A DNA stretch of 64,000 nt from NCBI RefSeq assembly GCF_016918855.1, contig NZ_JADKYB010000001.1:310001-374000 (forward strand), written 5' to 3'. Made by a program: the position numbers and the translations under genes. The notes below the pieces were generated by a model. The model made no database searches, was not told the DNA's origin, and saw nothing but the letters and a program-made list of their open reading frames with translations. The DNA is from Actinacidiphila acididurans (lineage in GTDB: Bacteria; Actinomycetota; Actinomycetes; Streptomycetales; Streptomycetaceae). Positions 1 through 8,121 of the stretch are shown here, in pieces; position 1 is the stretch's first letter; each line of letters opens with the position of its first letter.

Positions 1-2
1 CA

Positions 3-70
3 ACAGGGTCTCCGGTGCAGCTCGATGGTCGTCAGGACCGCCGAGCGGCACCGGAGGCCCTGTCTTTTGC
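3..70. terminator. Long hairpin with T-run, probable terminator
   Basis: Positions 3-18 pair with 48-63 (15 of 16 bases), and inner arms 20-24/42-46 and 27-30/36-39 extend the structure. TCTTTTG follows the right arm. This fits an intrinsic terminator for a gene left of the window; a structured leader of the next gene is possible. Confidence 0.6.
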
Positions 71-153
71 ACACCCCGTCACAACAACGGGTCCGGCGGC
101 GATTTACCGTCGATTCGAACAATCCGACAATGGACAAGCGGTAGAGTCGAACC

Positions 154-843
154 ATGGACAAGCCGAAACCGGAGATCGTGACGCTCGAAGAGTGGCAGCA
201 GGCCCGCGACGAGCTGCGCGCGGCCGAAAAGGAAGCGACCCGCGCGGCGGACGCACTTTCCGCGCGCCGCCGCCGGCTGCCGATGGTGAAGTTCGGTAAT
301 CGCTACACATTTGACACCCCGGACGGTACGAAGTCGCTCCTCGACCTGTTCGACGGTCGCGATCAACTGGTCGTCTACCAGTTCATGGACGACGGCCCGG
401 ACCACTACTGCCCCGGCTGCACGTGGTTCACCGACAACATCCCCGCGAACGCGCCGCGCTTGCTGGCCGACCAAGGCGTCACCTGGGTGACGGTGTCGAA
501 TATGCCGCTCGCGCAGATCGAGCAGTACAAGGAGAAGATGGGCTGGACGATGCCATTCGTCTCGTCCCGCGGCACTTCGTTCTCCGCGGACTGCGACGCC
601 GGCAACGGATTCATGCTCACCGTGTTCCTGCGCGACGGCGATGATGTCTACCGAACCTACAGCACCACCGCCCGCGGAATCGAGAAACTCGTCTTCTCCA
701 CCGGCGTATTCGACCTGACCGTCTACGGCCGGCGCGAGGACTGGGAGGACTCGCCCGCCGGCTGGCCGCAGAAACCGACCTACGCCAATCCGGTCCCGAT
801 GCAATGGGGGCAGGCGTCCACCGGCTTCGGGACGCACCGGTAG
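154..843 (+). CDS. DUF899 family thioredoxin-like protein
   Basis: A 229-residue protein matching the DUF899 family, thioredoxin-fold proteins of unsettled function that are common in actinobacteria. Visible family features are an N-terminal helix (EEWQQARDELRAAEKE), the segment LLDLFDGRDQLVVYQFM, and a CPGC-type motif in 'HYCPGCTWFTDN' near residue 90, placed like a thioredoxin active site. The later 'SNMPLAQIEQYKEKMGW' and 'GIEKLVFSTGVFDLT' segments are also typical. The ATG at 154 gives the usual family length. It appears to be a single-gene transcript, since a perfect hairpin follows its stop. A redox role is inference from the fold; the substrate is unknown. Confidence 0.85.
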   Translation: MDKPKPEIVTLEEWQQARDELRAAEKEATRAADALSARRRRLPMVKFGNRYTFDTPDGTKSLLDLFDGRDQLVVYQFMDDGPDHYCPGCTWFTDNIPANAPRLLADQGVTWVTVSNMPLAQIEQYKEKMGWTMPFVSSRGTSFSADCDAGNGFMLTVFLRDGDDVYRTYSTTARGIEKLVFSTGVFDLTVYGRREDWEDSPAGWPQKPTYANPVPMQWGQASTGFGTHR

Positions 844-872
844 GTCGGTTCCCAATGCATCCCAATACGGCA

Positions 873-905
873 GAAACGCCGCCGGAGGGTATCCGGCGGC
901 GTTTC
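873..905. terminator. Perfect 14-bp hairpin terminator
   Basis: Arms 873-886 and 892-905 are exact complements around a 5-nt loop (GGGTA). It lies between the DUF899 gene and the convergent hydrolase gene, so it probably stops transcription from both sides. There is no U-tract, which is common for actinobacterial terminators. Confidence 0.75.
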
Positions 906-966
906 CGTTCGCGCAGATGAAGGTCGGTTGCCCGGTGGCGGCGCAAAGTGGCCGCCGCGGCCGGGC

Positions 967-1968
967 CTACAGGCCGCCCAGGAACTTCAGCAGCTCCGCG
1001 TTGACCTCTTCCGGCCGCTCCTGCTGCGTCCAGTGCCCGACTCCGGGCAGTACCACCGTGCGCGTCAGGTTGGGCACGAGATACTGCAGGTTGGCGATCA
1101 GCTGGTCCATACCCGGGAGTTGGACGCTGCCGTCCCGTTCGCCGTACAGGTAGATTGCCGGGGTGGTCATCGGCGCGCCCTGCCACGGCGCCGTCAGCTC
1201 CCAGCTCAGGTCCATCGTCCGCCACCAATTCAGGCCGCCGGAGAAACCGGTCTGCTCGAAGTCGTGTCCGTAGACGTCGAGATCGGCCTCGGTCAGCCAC
1301 TCGGGCAGTGCGCCCGGCTCCGGCAGGAGATCGGTGAGGGTGCCGCCTTCGGGGACTATCGGCAGGGCGGCCGCTTCGGCCTGCGGCGAGTCGCCGAAGC
1401 CCCACTGGAAGAAGCGGAGGACGCTGGTACGCGGGTCCCGCGCCAGTTCGGCATCGGCGACGCCGGGCTGCTGCAGGTAGTTCATGTAGAAGCCGGGGCC
1501 GAGCGCCTGCGTCATCCCGGTCACGGCGCTCACCGGGCCGCGGGGGATATAGGGCAGGGCCAGCGCGGCGATGCCGCGGATGCGGTCGGGCCGCAGCTGC
1601 GCGGTGTTCCAGGCGACCGGCGACCCCCAGTCGTGGCCGACCAGGACGGCCTGCTCCTCCCCGAGCGCGTCGAGCAGGCCGATGATGTCGCCGACCAGGT
1701 GGAGCTGCGAGTACTTCTCGATCGCTTCCGGGCGGTCGGTCCGGCCGTAGCCGCGCTGGTCGGGAGCGACGACGTGGTAGCCGGCCGCCGCGAGAGCGGC
1801 GAACTGGTGGCGCCAGGAGTACCACGTCTCGGGGAAGCCGTGCAGCAGTACGACCAGCGGCCCTTCGCCCTGCTCGGCAATGTGCATCCGGATTCCGTTG
1901 GTCTCCACGAACCGGTGATTGATCTCGCCGGTCACACCCTGGTCCGATGCCGACTGCGGGTCATTCAT
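967..1968 (-). CDS. Alpha/beta hydrolase, epoxide hydrolase-like
   Basis: A 333-residue alpha/beta hydrolase of the epoxide hydrolase/haloalkane dehalogenase branch. It shows the oxyanion motif HGFPETWYSW (H43), the loop DQRGYGRTDRP, and the nucleophile elbow GHDWGSPVAW with Asp113 instead of Ser, which marks epoxide-type hydrolases. A late acid in 'YGERDGS' and the catalytic His in 'GVGHWTQQERP' complete the triad. There is no signal peptide, so it should be cytoplasmic. The ATG is preceded by AAAGG at suitable spacing. The 255-bp gap to the upstream MFS gene (1969-2223) holds its leader and no other gene. The substrate cannot be told from sequence. Confidence 0.85.
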   Translation of the reverse strand: MNDPQSASDQGVTGEINHRFVETNGIRMHIAEQGEGPLVVLLHGFPETWYSWRHQFAALAAAGYHVVAPDQRGYGRTDRPEAIEKYSQLHLVGDIIGLLDALGEEQAVLVGHDWGSPVAWNTAQLRPDRIRGIAALALPYIPRGPVSAVTGMTQALGPGFYMNYLQQPGVADAELARDPRTSVLRFFQWGFGDSPQAEAAALPIVPEGGTLTDLLPEPGALPEWLTEADLDVYGHDFEQTGFSGGLNWWRTMDLSWELTAPWQGAPMTTPAIYLYGERDGSVQLPGMDQLIANLQYLVPNLTRTVVLPGVGHWTQQERPEEVNAELLKFLGGL

Positions 1969-2223
1969 GGCATTACCTTTCCCGTGTGTGCGAAGTGGAT
2001 TTCATCCAAACTTTCTCACTGCGGTAAGGTCTGCTACCACTTCTTCCTTGCTCACATTGGCCGGCTGTTCGTCAGTTGTGGTCGCGCGGCGCTAATTCGG
2101 CGAAGTCCGTCGTACGAGCCGGCGCGGAATACCATTCGATTCGGAAGCACGGTGGTGACGGCATTCAGCGCCGCCACTACCGTGCCGTCCGATCGGTACC
2201 GGAAATGATCCGGGCGGGTTGTG

Positions 2224-3447
2224 CTAGGCGGGTTCGGGCACGGATTCGGCGGTTGCCGACGACTCCTCGACGACCGGCGGCTTGAGGTAGCTGGTCCCCC
2301 AGGCGACCGCGATGGTGACCACGGCGAAGATCAGACCGGTGATCACCGGGGCGGAATCGCTGTGGTCGTTGATCTCTATGCCACCGGCGAACGAGCCGAA
2401 GGCGATACCGACGTTGGCCGCGGAGACGGGCAGCGACTGCGCGAGCTGGCCACCGGGGCCGGCCAGGCTGATCACCCGGACCTGGAGCGAGGGCACCATG
2501 CTGTAGAAGGACAGGCCCAGGCCGATCAGGACGATCGCCACGAGCCAGGCGATCTGGCCGACGTAGTAGAGCAGCAGCAGGGAGGCAGCGATGCCGAAGG
2601 ACCCGATGATCAGGGTGCGCCCGGCCCGGTGGTCGGCGAACTTGCCGCCGACCACGGAGGAGCCGACCGCGGTGGCCGCACCGTAGGCCAGGAGGAACAC
2701 GCTCAGCAGGGCGCCGGAGATGCCGGTGACGTGCTGGAGGAAGGGCACGAGGTAGGTCAGCGCCGCGAAAATCGCCGAGAACACGATGAAGTTGAGGAAC
2801 AGCACGGCGAGCACCTTGGGGGCGAACGCGTACTTGGCCTGGTGGGCGGCGCCGGCGCCGGCGGGCGGCACGGTCGGGATCAGTGCCAGCGTGCCGAACA
2901 GGGTCAGCACGGCGCCCCCCGTGATCGCCATGAACGAGCCGCGCCAGCCGAGGGTCTGACCGACCAGGGTGCCCAGCGGCAGGCCGAGCGCGCCGGACAG
3001 CGCGACACCGGAGATGACGACGCCGATCGCCTGGCCCATGCGCTCCGGCGGGACGACCGCCATGGCGGCGATGAACGCACCCGCGATGAACAGGCCCTGC
3101 GACGCGCCGATGAGGAAGCGCAGCACGAGGAACAGGCCGTAGACGTGGGTCAGCACCGCGATCAGATTGCACGCGATGAACAGCACGAGCGAGCCGATGA
3201 GGACGGTCTTCTTTTCCATTTTGATCGTCAGCGCGGTCAGGATCGGACCACCGATGGCCAGGCCCAGCGCGTACACGGTCACCAGGTGGCCGGCCGAGGA
3301 GATGGACACGTGGAAGTCGGAGGATATCCGGTTCAGTACGCCGACCACGCCCAGTTCGCCACTGCCCAGTACGAACATTCCCAAGAACAGCGTGGCCAGG
3401 GCCAGGTTGGCCTTCCGTGGGCTCATCGCCGTTTGCGGGGTACTCAT
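2224..3447 (-). CDS. MFS drug-efflux-type transporter
   Basis: About 407 residues with twelve predicted hydrophobic segments and the layout of the AraJ/CmlR-type drug:proton antiporters (DHA1). The first helix 'LFLGMFVLGSGELGVVGVL' and the motif C-like 'GVVISGVALSGALGLPLGT' are typical of exporters. I take the ATG at 3447 because AGGA stands upstream of it; a GTG six bases earlier is possible. The C-terminal tail is Ala/Glu-rich. It lies downstream of a strong terminator that separates it from the VOC gene, so it probably has its own promoter. The substrate is unknown. A second MFS of the same branch lies at 14.5 kb. Confidence 0.88.
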   Translation of the reverse strand: MSTPQTAMSPRKANLALATLFLGMFVLGSGELGVVGVLNRISSDFHVSISSAGHLVTVYALGLAIGGPILTALTIKMEKKTVLIGSLVLFIACNLIAVLTHVYGLFLVLRFLIGASQGLFIAGAFIAAMAVVPPERMGQAIGVVISGVALSGALGLPLGTLVGQTLGWRGSFMAITGGAVLTLFGTLALIPTVPPAGAGAAHQAKYAFAPKVLAVLFLNFIVFSAIFAALTYLVPFLQHVTGISGALLSVFLLAYGAATAVGSSVVGGKFADHRAGRTLIIGSFGIAASLLLLYYVGQIAWLVAIVLIGLGLSFYSMVPSLQVRVISLAGPGGQLAQSLPVSAANVGIAFGSFAGGIEINDHSDSAPVITGLIFAVVTIAVAWGTSYLKPPVVEESSATAESVPEPA

Positions 3448-3512
3448 GTGCACTCTTCCTTCCTGTCGTATTGCGTGGAGTCGTCTCGACGAACGGGTCG
3501 ACGGACTTGCGT

Positions 3513-3564
3513 GCTAGCCCCGTGACGGGGCCGTGGCCGACCACGGCCCCGTCACGGGGCTAGC
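3513..3564. terminator. Perfect 24-bp inverted repeat, terminator
   Basis: Arms 3513-3536 and 3541-3564 are exact 24-bp complements with a 4-nt loop (CCGA). It sits 21 bp past the stop of the VOC gene and 65 bp before the MFS start, so it should end the ArsR/SRPBCC/VOC transcript. The stem is unusually long and perfect. Confidence 0.8.
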
Positions 3565-3585
3565 GGAATTCCGGGCTCGGGCGTC

Positions 3586-3927
3586 CTACTTCCACTTGAT
3601 GATCTGGAGGTAGTTGCCGTCGAGGTCGGCGAAGGTGCCGAACTTGCCCTTCTCGCGGTCCTCGATCGAGATCCACTCCACGCCGGCCGCGTTCAGTTGG
3701 GCTTCCATGGCGTCGAAGTCGTCGACGTCGAAGTTGATGATCATGCGACCCGGCTGGTCGTTCTTCGCCTCGACGTCGTCGCGCCCGTCGATGACCAGCA
3801 GGAAGCCGCCCAGGTCGATCGCGCCCTCGCCGGTGAACTCCGGCGCCAGCGCCTTGATGTACCAGGCCCGCAGCTCGGCGGGACGGGTCGTGCCGAGGAG
3901 CATGCTCGTGGGCTTCAGCGTCGTCAT
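3586..3927 (-). CDS. VOC family protein (glyoxalase/bleomycin-resistance fold)
   Basis: A 113-residue single-domain VOC protein. The start is the ATG at 3927, which has AAGGAG seven bases upstream; the longer open frame is rich in HMT repeats and unlikely to be translated. The paired beta-alpha-beta-beta-beta modules are visible: 'PAELRAWYIKALAPEF' and 'DVDDFDAMEAQLNAAGVEW', ending in 'FADLDGNYLQIIKWK', where the Asp/Glu positions usually bind metal or substrate. It is 102 bp downstream of the ArsR gene on the same strand. VOC, SRPBCC and ArsR genes often travel together in actinobacteria; the ligand is unknown. Confidence 0.85.
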   Translation of the reverse strand: MTTLKPTSMLLGTTRPAELRAWYIKALAPEFTGEGAIDLGGFLLVIDGRDDVEAKNDQPGRMIINFDVDDFDAMEAQLNAAGVEWISIEDREKGKFGTFADLDGNYLQIIKWK

Positions 3928-4029
3928 GTCGAATCTCCTTGTCATGTGAGGTATGTGAGTCATATGAGTTATGCGATTCATGTGATCGCATTCCGGGCAT
4001 GCGTCATCACCGCACCGCGCGTCCCGGGG

Positions 4030-4383
4030 TCAGCTGAAATCGCGTTCCGCTGCTTCAGCGGCATGCTTGATGGCCGCCAGCCGGCGGTCCCAATCGGCCG
4101 CGAGCGAGGACATCCATCGGGTGGTGGCGTCCAGGCCGGCAGGCCGCAGTGAATACCTCACCTCGCGTCCGACCCGGTTGCCGACGACGAGTCCGGCGGA
4201 GTCCAGGACGGCGAGGTGCTTGACGATCGCCTGCCGGGAGACGGGGAGTTGTCCGGCGAGGGTCGTCGCGGTGGCCGCGCCGTGCGCGGCGAGAAGATCC
4301 AGCAGTTGGCGACGGGTGGGGTCGGCGAGCGCGACGAGAACGCTGCCGACCTCCTCGACCGCGCCGTCGGGTTCTGCCGTCAC
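4030..4383 (-). CDS. ArsR family transcriptional regulator
   Basis: A 117-residue winged-helix protein. The core 'ALADPTRRQLLDLLAAHG' followed by 'LPVSRQAIVKHLAVLDSAGLV' is the ArsR recognition helix, and 'GREVRYSLRP' is the wing. No metal-binding Cys cluster is present, so it is probably of the type paired with SRPBCC proteins rather than a metal sensor. It starts inside the stop of the upstream SRPBCC gene (4-bp ATGA overlap), indicating translational coupling. The probable operators are the GTGCAA-N8-TTGCAC repeats just upstream of the operon. Confidence 0.9.
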   Translation of the reverse strand: MTAEPDGAVEEVGSVLVALADPTRRQLLDLLAAHGAATATTLAGQLPVSRQAIVKHLAVLDSAGLVVGNRVGREVRYSLRPAGLDATTRWMSSLAADWDRRLAAIKHAAEAAERDFS

Positions 4384-4823
4384 ACAGTCGACTCGACGCG
4401 CTTCTTCGCCGCGTCGAGGACCTCGGGCCAGCCGGCGGAGAGGTTGGCGATCGTCTGGGCGCGCACCTCCTCGGACACGGCCAGCGCCGCGAAGCCGCTC
4501 TCGACCACGGTGAGGCGGGTCTTGTCACCCTCGGCGGACAGCGTGAACTCCACGAGGGTGCTGTTGCCCTCGGTCAGCTCCTGGCCGGGGTTGGCGGGGG
4601 CCCAGCGGTACGAGACGTACGACTGCGGCTCGACCTTCACCACGCGCACCGGGAACTCGCCGAACTCCGGGTGCTTGGCCACCATCGACTCGCCCTCGAC
4701 GGCGGTGGTGCCCTTGATGCTCTCCGGGTCGGCCACCCAGAAGCCGGGCGCGGACACCAGCGACCAGACACGCTCGACCGAGGCGTCGATCAGGGTGTCG
4801 CGCTCGATCATGTCTTCGCTCAT
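4380..4823 (-). CDS. SRPBCC (AHSA1-type) domain protein
   Basis: A 147-residue START-like protein: 'IERDTLIDASVERVWSLVS' at the N-terminus, a central beta sheet with 'YVSYRWAPANPGQ', and the C-terminal helix 'SEEVRAQTIANLSAGWPEVL'. Such proteins bind hydrophobic ligands in a deep pocket; many actinobacterial ones are coded with an ArsR regulator, as here. It is the first gene of the operon SRPBCC-ArsR-VOC. The ATG has a GGAG-like site close upstream in a leader that also carries the repeated operators. The ligand is unknown. Confidence 0.88.
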   Translation of the reverse strand: MSEDMIERDTLIDASVERVWSLVSAPGFWVADPESIKGTTAVEGESMVAKHPEFGEFPVRVVKVEPQSYVSYRWAPANPGQELTEGNSTLVEFTLSAEGDKTRLTVVESGFAALAVSEEVRAQTIANLSAGWPEVLDAAKKRVESTV

Positions 4824-4839
4824 GAGGAAACTCCTTCAA

Positions 4840-4906
4840 GTGCAAGCATTGAGTGCAACCCGATTGTTGCACGTCCGCCGATCCTCGTGCAACCAACTCG
4901 TTGCAC
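4840..4906. promoter_or_regulatory. Duplicated ArsR-type operator GTGCAA-N8-TTGCAC
   Basis: Two exact copies of GTGCAA-N8-TTGCAC occur at 4853-4872 and 4887-4906, 34 bp apart, plus a half-site GTGCAA at 4840-4845. The second copy lies within a longer 10-bp perfect inverted repeat (4883-4910). They fill the divergent region between the SRPBCC-ArsR operon and the DHFR-like gene, so the ArsR protein probably binds here. Confidence 0.7.
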
Positions 4907-4942
4907 GAGGAGTACGAGGCGTCCGAAAACTCTCCCTTCCTT

Positions 4943-4958
4943 GACAAAAATATTTGTC
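4943..4958. promoter_or_regulatory. AT-rich palindrome upstream of the reductase gene
   Basis: GACAAA-AATA-TTTGTC is a perfect 6-bp inverted repeat in an otherwise GC-rich leader, 52 bp before the reductase start. TTGACA at 4941-4946 could be a -35 element that overlaps it. It differs from the nearby GTGCAA sites, suggesting a second regulator or a promoter element. Confidence 0.4.
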
Positions 4959-5009
4959 GGAGGGAGGCTGAAGCAGCAGACACCCGTCCCAGACATCGAG
5001 GAACGTCCC

Positions 5010-5582
5010 ATGCGCACTCTGATCAGCAGCGCCTTCATCTCGCTCGACGGCGTCGTGGAGGCCCCGGGCGGCGAACCGGGCTACCGGAACGCCGGCTGGA
5101 CCTTCAAGGAGGTCGAGTTCGTCCCCGAGGCATTCGAGATCAAGGAACGGGAACAGCAGGAGTCCACCGCGATCCTGATGGGCCGGCTCAGCTACGAGGC
5201 GTTCAGCCCGGTGTGGCCGGACATGGCGGAGTTCGCGCGCTACAAGGTGATGCCGAAGTACGTCGTCTCCACCACCCTCACCGAGGACAAGCTGGTCGCC
5301 GACTGGGGCGAGACCACCGTCCTGCGCTCGCTCGACGAGGTCGCCGCCCTGAAGCGGACCGAGGGCGGCCCGGTCATCGTGCACGGCAGCGCCTCCCTCA
5401 ACCAGGCGCTGTCCGACGCCGGCCTGATCGACCGTTACCACCTGCTCGTCTACCCGCTGCTGCTCGGCGCCGGCAAGCGCCTGTTCAGCACCGCGGACAA
5501 GGACACCCAGAAGCTGGCGCTGGTCGAGCACGAGGTCTACCGCAACGGCGTCCAGAAGCAGGTCTTCGACGTCGTGCGCTGA
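5010..5582 (+). CDS. Dihydrofolate reductase family protein (RibD C-terminal type)
   Basis: A 190-residue protein of the RibD C-terminal/DHFR-like family. It begins 'MRTLISSAFISLDGVVEAP', the usual opening for this group, and has 'ILMGRLSYEAF' (nucleotide-site segment), 'KYVVSTTL' and 'GPVIVHGSASLNQAL' followed by 'LLVYPLLLGAGKRLF'. I chose the ATG at 5010 because GAGGAA lies seven bases upstream; the longer frame has no family similarity. It is transcribed away from the SRPBCC-ArsR operon across the GTGCAA operators. The true substrate is not known; the fold suggests an NADPH-dependent reductase. Confidence 0.88.
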   Translation: MRTLISSAFISLDGVVEAPGGEPGYRNAGWTFKEVEFVPEAFEIKEREQQESTAILMGRLSYEAFSPVWPDMAEFARYKVMPKYVVSTTLTEDKLVADWGETTVLRSLDEVAALKRTEGGPVIVHGSASLNQALSDAGLIDRYHLLVYPLLLGAGKRLFSTADKDTQKLALVEHEVYRNGVQKQVFDVVR

Positions 5583-5736
5583 CCGCGCTCCGGCAGTTCG
5601 CCGCGCCCCACCGGCACTCCCGAAGTGCCGCCGCACACCGCTGATCCGCCTGATTCGCCGGTTCCGGCGCGGGGCATGACCGTGAATGCTGCCTGCCGGA
5701 AGCGGTCCGGCGCGGGGCCGGAGCCCAGGGGGGCCT

Positions 5737-7014
5737 GTGGACCGTGTGACGACGCCGGCCCCGCCGGAGGCCGACCGGGGCAGTACGCCCGCGGTGCGCC
5801 GCGACTTCGCGCTGCTGTGGGCCGGCCAGTCCACCAGCCTGCTGGGCAGCGGCTTCGTGGTGCTGGTGCTGCCGCTGCTGGCGGTCTCCATCCCGGGCGT
5901 GTCCGCCGCGAAGGCCGCGCTCCTGCCGTTCGTGATGTTCGGCCCCTGGCTGTTCCTGGGCCTGCCGGCCGGCGCCGTCGTGGAGCGATTACCCCGGCGT
6001 ACGGTCATGCTGGCCGGCGACACCGTACAGGCCGCGTGCTACCTGGTGATCGCCGTGCTCGCCGGCCTGCGGGTGCTGTCCCTGGCCGAGTTGCTGGCCC
6101 TGGTCGCAGTCGCCGGCTGCGCCGCGGTGTTCTTCCAGATCGCCTACACCTCCTTCCTGCCGGTGCTGTACTCCGACCCGGCGCTGCTGCACCGGGGCAA
6201 CGCCCGGCTGTTCGTCTCGGAGTCGGTGGGACGTTCGGCCGGCCCGGCGATCGCGGGGGCCCTGGTCCGGCTGGCGGGCCTGGCCTGGACGGTGGCGAGC
6301 GTCGTCGCCACGTACTCGGTCTCGGTGCTCACCCTGCTGTCCGTCAGGACCCGTCAGCCTGCGCCGGCCGAAGCCCCCCGCCGCGAGAAGGGCTGGATCC
6401 TGCGCAGCGTACGGGCCGGACTGCGGTTCGTCCTCGACCACGGCCAGCTCGAACCGATGATCCTGTGCGGCGCCGTCTACGCGCTGTTCCTGAGCGTGGT
6501 CGAGAGCAGCCTGGTGCTCTACTGCCGTCAGGTGCTCGGCCTCGGGGTCACCGCGGTCGGCGTCGTGGTGGGGGCCGCCGCGGCCGGCTACCCGCTGGGG
6601 AACCTGCTGTCCGGCGCGGTCGTACGCCGGCTCGGCCCGCCCCGTACCCTGCTGGCCGGTGCGGTCGTCTCCGTCCTGGGACTGGCGAGCATGCCGGTGG
6701 CCGGCTCCCTCGGCTCGGTGCCCGCCCTGGTCGCGGGCAGCGTCGTGCACGCGGCCGGCGAAGGGGTCTTCGGCCCGACCGGCCTCACCCTGCGGCAGAC
6801 CGCCTCGCCACCGGACTTCCTGGTCCGGGTCAACTCCGTGGCCCGCTTCCTGACCTGGGGCGTCGTCCCGCTCGGCAGCCTGCTCGCCGCGGCCGTCATC
6901 GCCCTGGCCGGACTTCCCGCCGCGCTGTGGGTCGGGGGACTGGGCACCGCCCTGTGCCTGCCGGTGCTCTTCCGCCGCGGGATACGCACCGCCGTCCTGA
7001 CCGGCACCGGCTGA
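5737..7014 (+). CDS. MFS transporter
   Basis: About 425 residues from a GTG at 5737, which has AGGGGGG just upstream; an upstream ATG would add 17 low-complexity residues. The protein has roughly twelve hydrophobic segments and begins 'RRDFALLWAGQSTSLLGSGF', typical of the enterobactin-exporter (EntS-like) branch of MFS. 'PRRTVMLAGDTVQ' is the cytoplasmic motif A after TM2. It precedes a hydrolase gene on the same strand by 142 bp. Export of a small molecule is likely from family; the substrate is unknown. Confidence 0.85.
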   Translation: MDRVTTPAPPEADRGSTPAVRRDFALLWAGQSTSLLGSGFVVLVLPLLAVSIPGVSAAKAALLPFVMFGPWLFLGLPAGAVVERLPRRTVMLAGDTVQAACYLVIAVLAGLRVLSLAELLALVAVAGCAAVFFQIAYTSFLPVLYSDPALLHRGNARLFVSESVGRSAGPAIAGALVRLAGLAWTVASVVATYSVSVLTLLSVRTRQPAPAEAPRREKGWILRSVRAGLRFVLDHGQLEPMILCGAVYALFLSVVESSLVLYCRQVLGLGVTAVGVVVGAAAAGYPLGNLLSGAVVRRLGPPRTLLAGAVVSVLGLASMPVAGSLGSVPALVAGSVVHAAGEGVFGPTGLTLRQTASPPDFLVRVNSVARFLTWGVVPLGSLLAAAVIALAGLPAALWVGGLGTALCLPVLFRRGIRTAVLTGTG

Positions 7015-7156
7015 CCCCCGGCCCAGCCGGACCGACCGCGGCCCTCGCCACTCGGCCACCGGACCGGTCCACGAGAGCGGCCGGTCCACGCCGCCGCCCG
7101 ATCCACGAACCGCCTGATCACAGCTCACCGCCGTACCCCGACCCGCAGGAGAACCA

Positions 7157-8080
7157 ATGGACTGGGCACCAGGAATGCGGACCTTCATCGACAGGTTCAC
7201 CGCCGCGCTCCCGCCCGACTTCTACACCCGCCCGCTCGCGCAGGCCCGGGCGCTCTACGAGAACCTCGGCACGGTGTTCCCCTACGAGGTCCCCGCGGGC
7301 GTCCGCGTCACCGACGAGGAGGTGACGGGCAACGGCCGGCGCCTGCGAATCCGCGTCTACCGGCCCGAGCACATCGCCGGCCGGGGTCTGCTGGTCTACA
7401 TCCGCGGCGGCGGATTCGTCATCGGCTCCCTGGCGACCCTGCACCCCCTCGTCGCCGAACTCGCCGCCAACACCGGCCTGGTGACGGTGGCGCTGGACTT
7501 CCGTATGGCCCCGGAGCATCCGTTCCCCGCCGGTCTGGAGGACTGCTACGACGCGCTGTGCGGCATCGCGGCGGACACCGGCCGCTTCGGCGCCGACCCG
7601 GACCGGATCGTGCTGGCCGGGGACAGCTCCGGGGCGAACATGGCGGTGGCGCTGTGCATGATGACCCGGGACCGGGGCGCGCCCAGGCCGCGCGGCCAGG
7701 CCCTGATCTGCCCGGTGCTCGACTTCCGGCGCTGGCGCGAGGGCGGCGCGGACGCACCGCTGCTCACCGGCGGGGAGATGGAGTTCTTCACCGCCTGCTA
7801 CTGCCCGGACCCCGAGCAGACCCGCCACCCCTACGTCTCGCCGCTGATCAGCGGCACCTTCCACGACCTGCCGCCGGCGTACATCGTCGGCACCGAACTG
7901 GACTCGCTGGTCGTGGACGCCCGGCTGTACGCGGCGAAGCTGCGGGACAGCGGCGTCGAGGCGCGGCTGACGGTGGCGCCCGGCCTGCCCCACGCGCCGC
8001 TGCGCGCCCGCGCGCTGAGCCCCGCTTCGGCCGCCCTGTGGCAGACCTTCTGCGCCGAGACCGCCCGGTTGACCGGTTGA
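7157..8080 (+). CDS. Alpha/beta hydrolase of the hormone-sensitive-lipase family
   Basis: A 307-residue esterase-like protein starting at an ATG with AGGAG upstream. The nucleophile elbow is GDSSGAN (Ser157), followed by a late acid in 'GTELDSLVVDARLY' and the His in 'APGLPHAPLRA'. The family oxyanion motif HGGG reads RGGGF here (Arg83 in the His position), a change worth noting because this His is normally kept. It ends 41 bp from the stop of the convergent 491-aa gene. It could act on an acylated product of the neighbouring cluster, but this is only an inference from position. Confidence 0.85.
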   Translation: MDWAPGMRTFIDRFTAALPPDFYTRPLAQARALYENLGTVFPYEVPAGVRVTDEEVTGNGRRLRIRVYRPEHIAGRGLLVYIRGGGFVIGSLATLHPLVAELAANTGLVTVALDFRMAPEHPFPAGLEDCYDALCGIAADTGRFGADPDRIVLAGDSSGANMAVALCMMTRDRGAPRPRGQALICPVLDFRRWREGGADAPLLTGGEMEFFTACYCPDPEQTRHPYVSPLISGTFHDLPPAYIVGTELDSLVVDARLYAAKLRDSGVEARLTVAPGLPHAPLRARALSPASAALWQTFCAETARLTG

Positions 8081-8121
8081 CCGGCCGGCCGGGCGGCGTA
8101 CGACGGGACCGCCGGGACCGC

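Noticed and set aside
5625..7325. Rightward frame of 566 codons over the MFS gene
   Set aside because: Hydrophilic Arg/Pro-rich shadow of the membrane protein in another phase.
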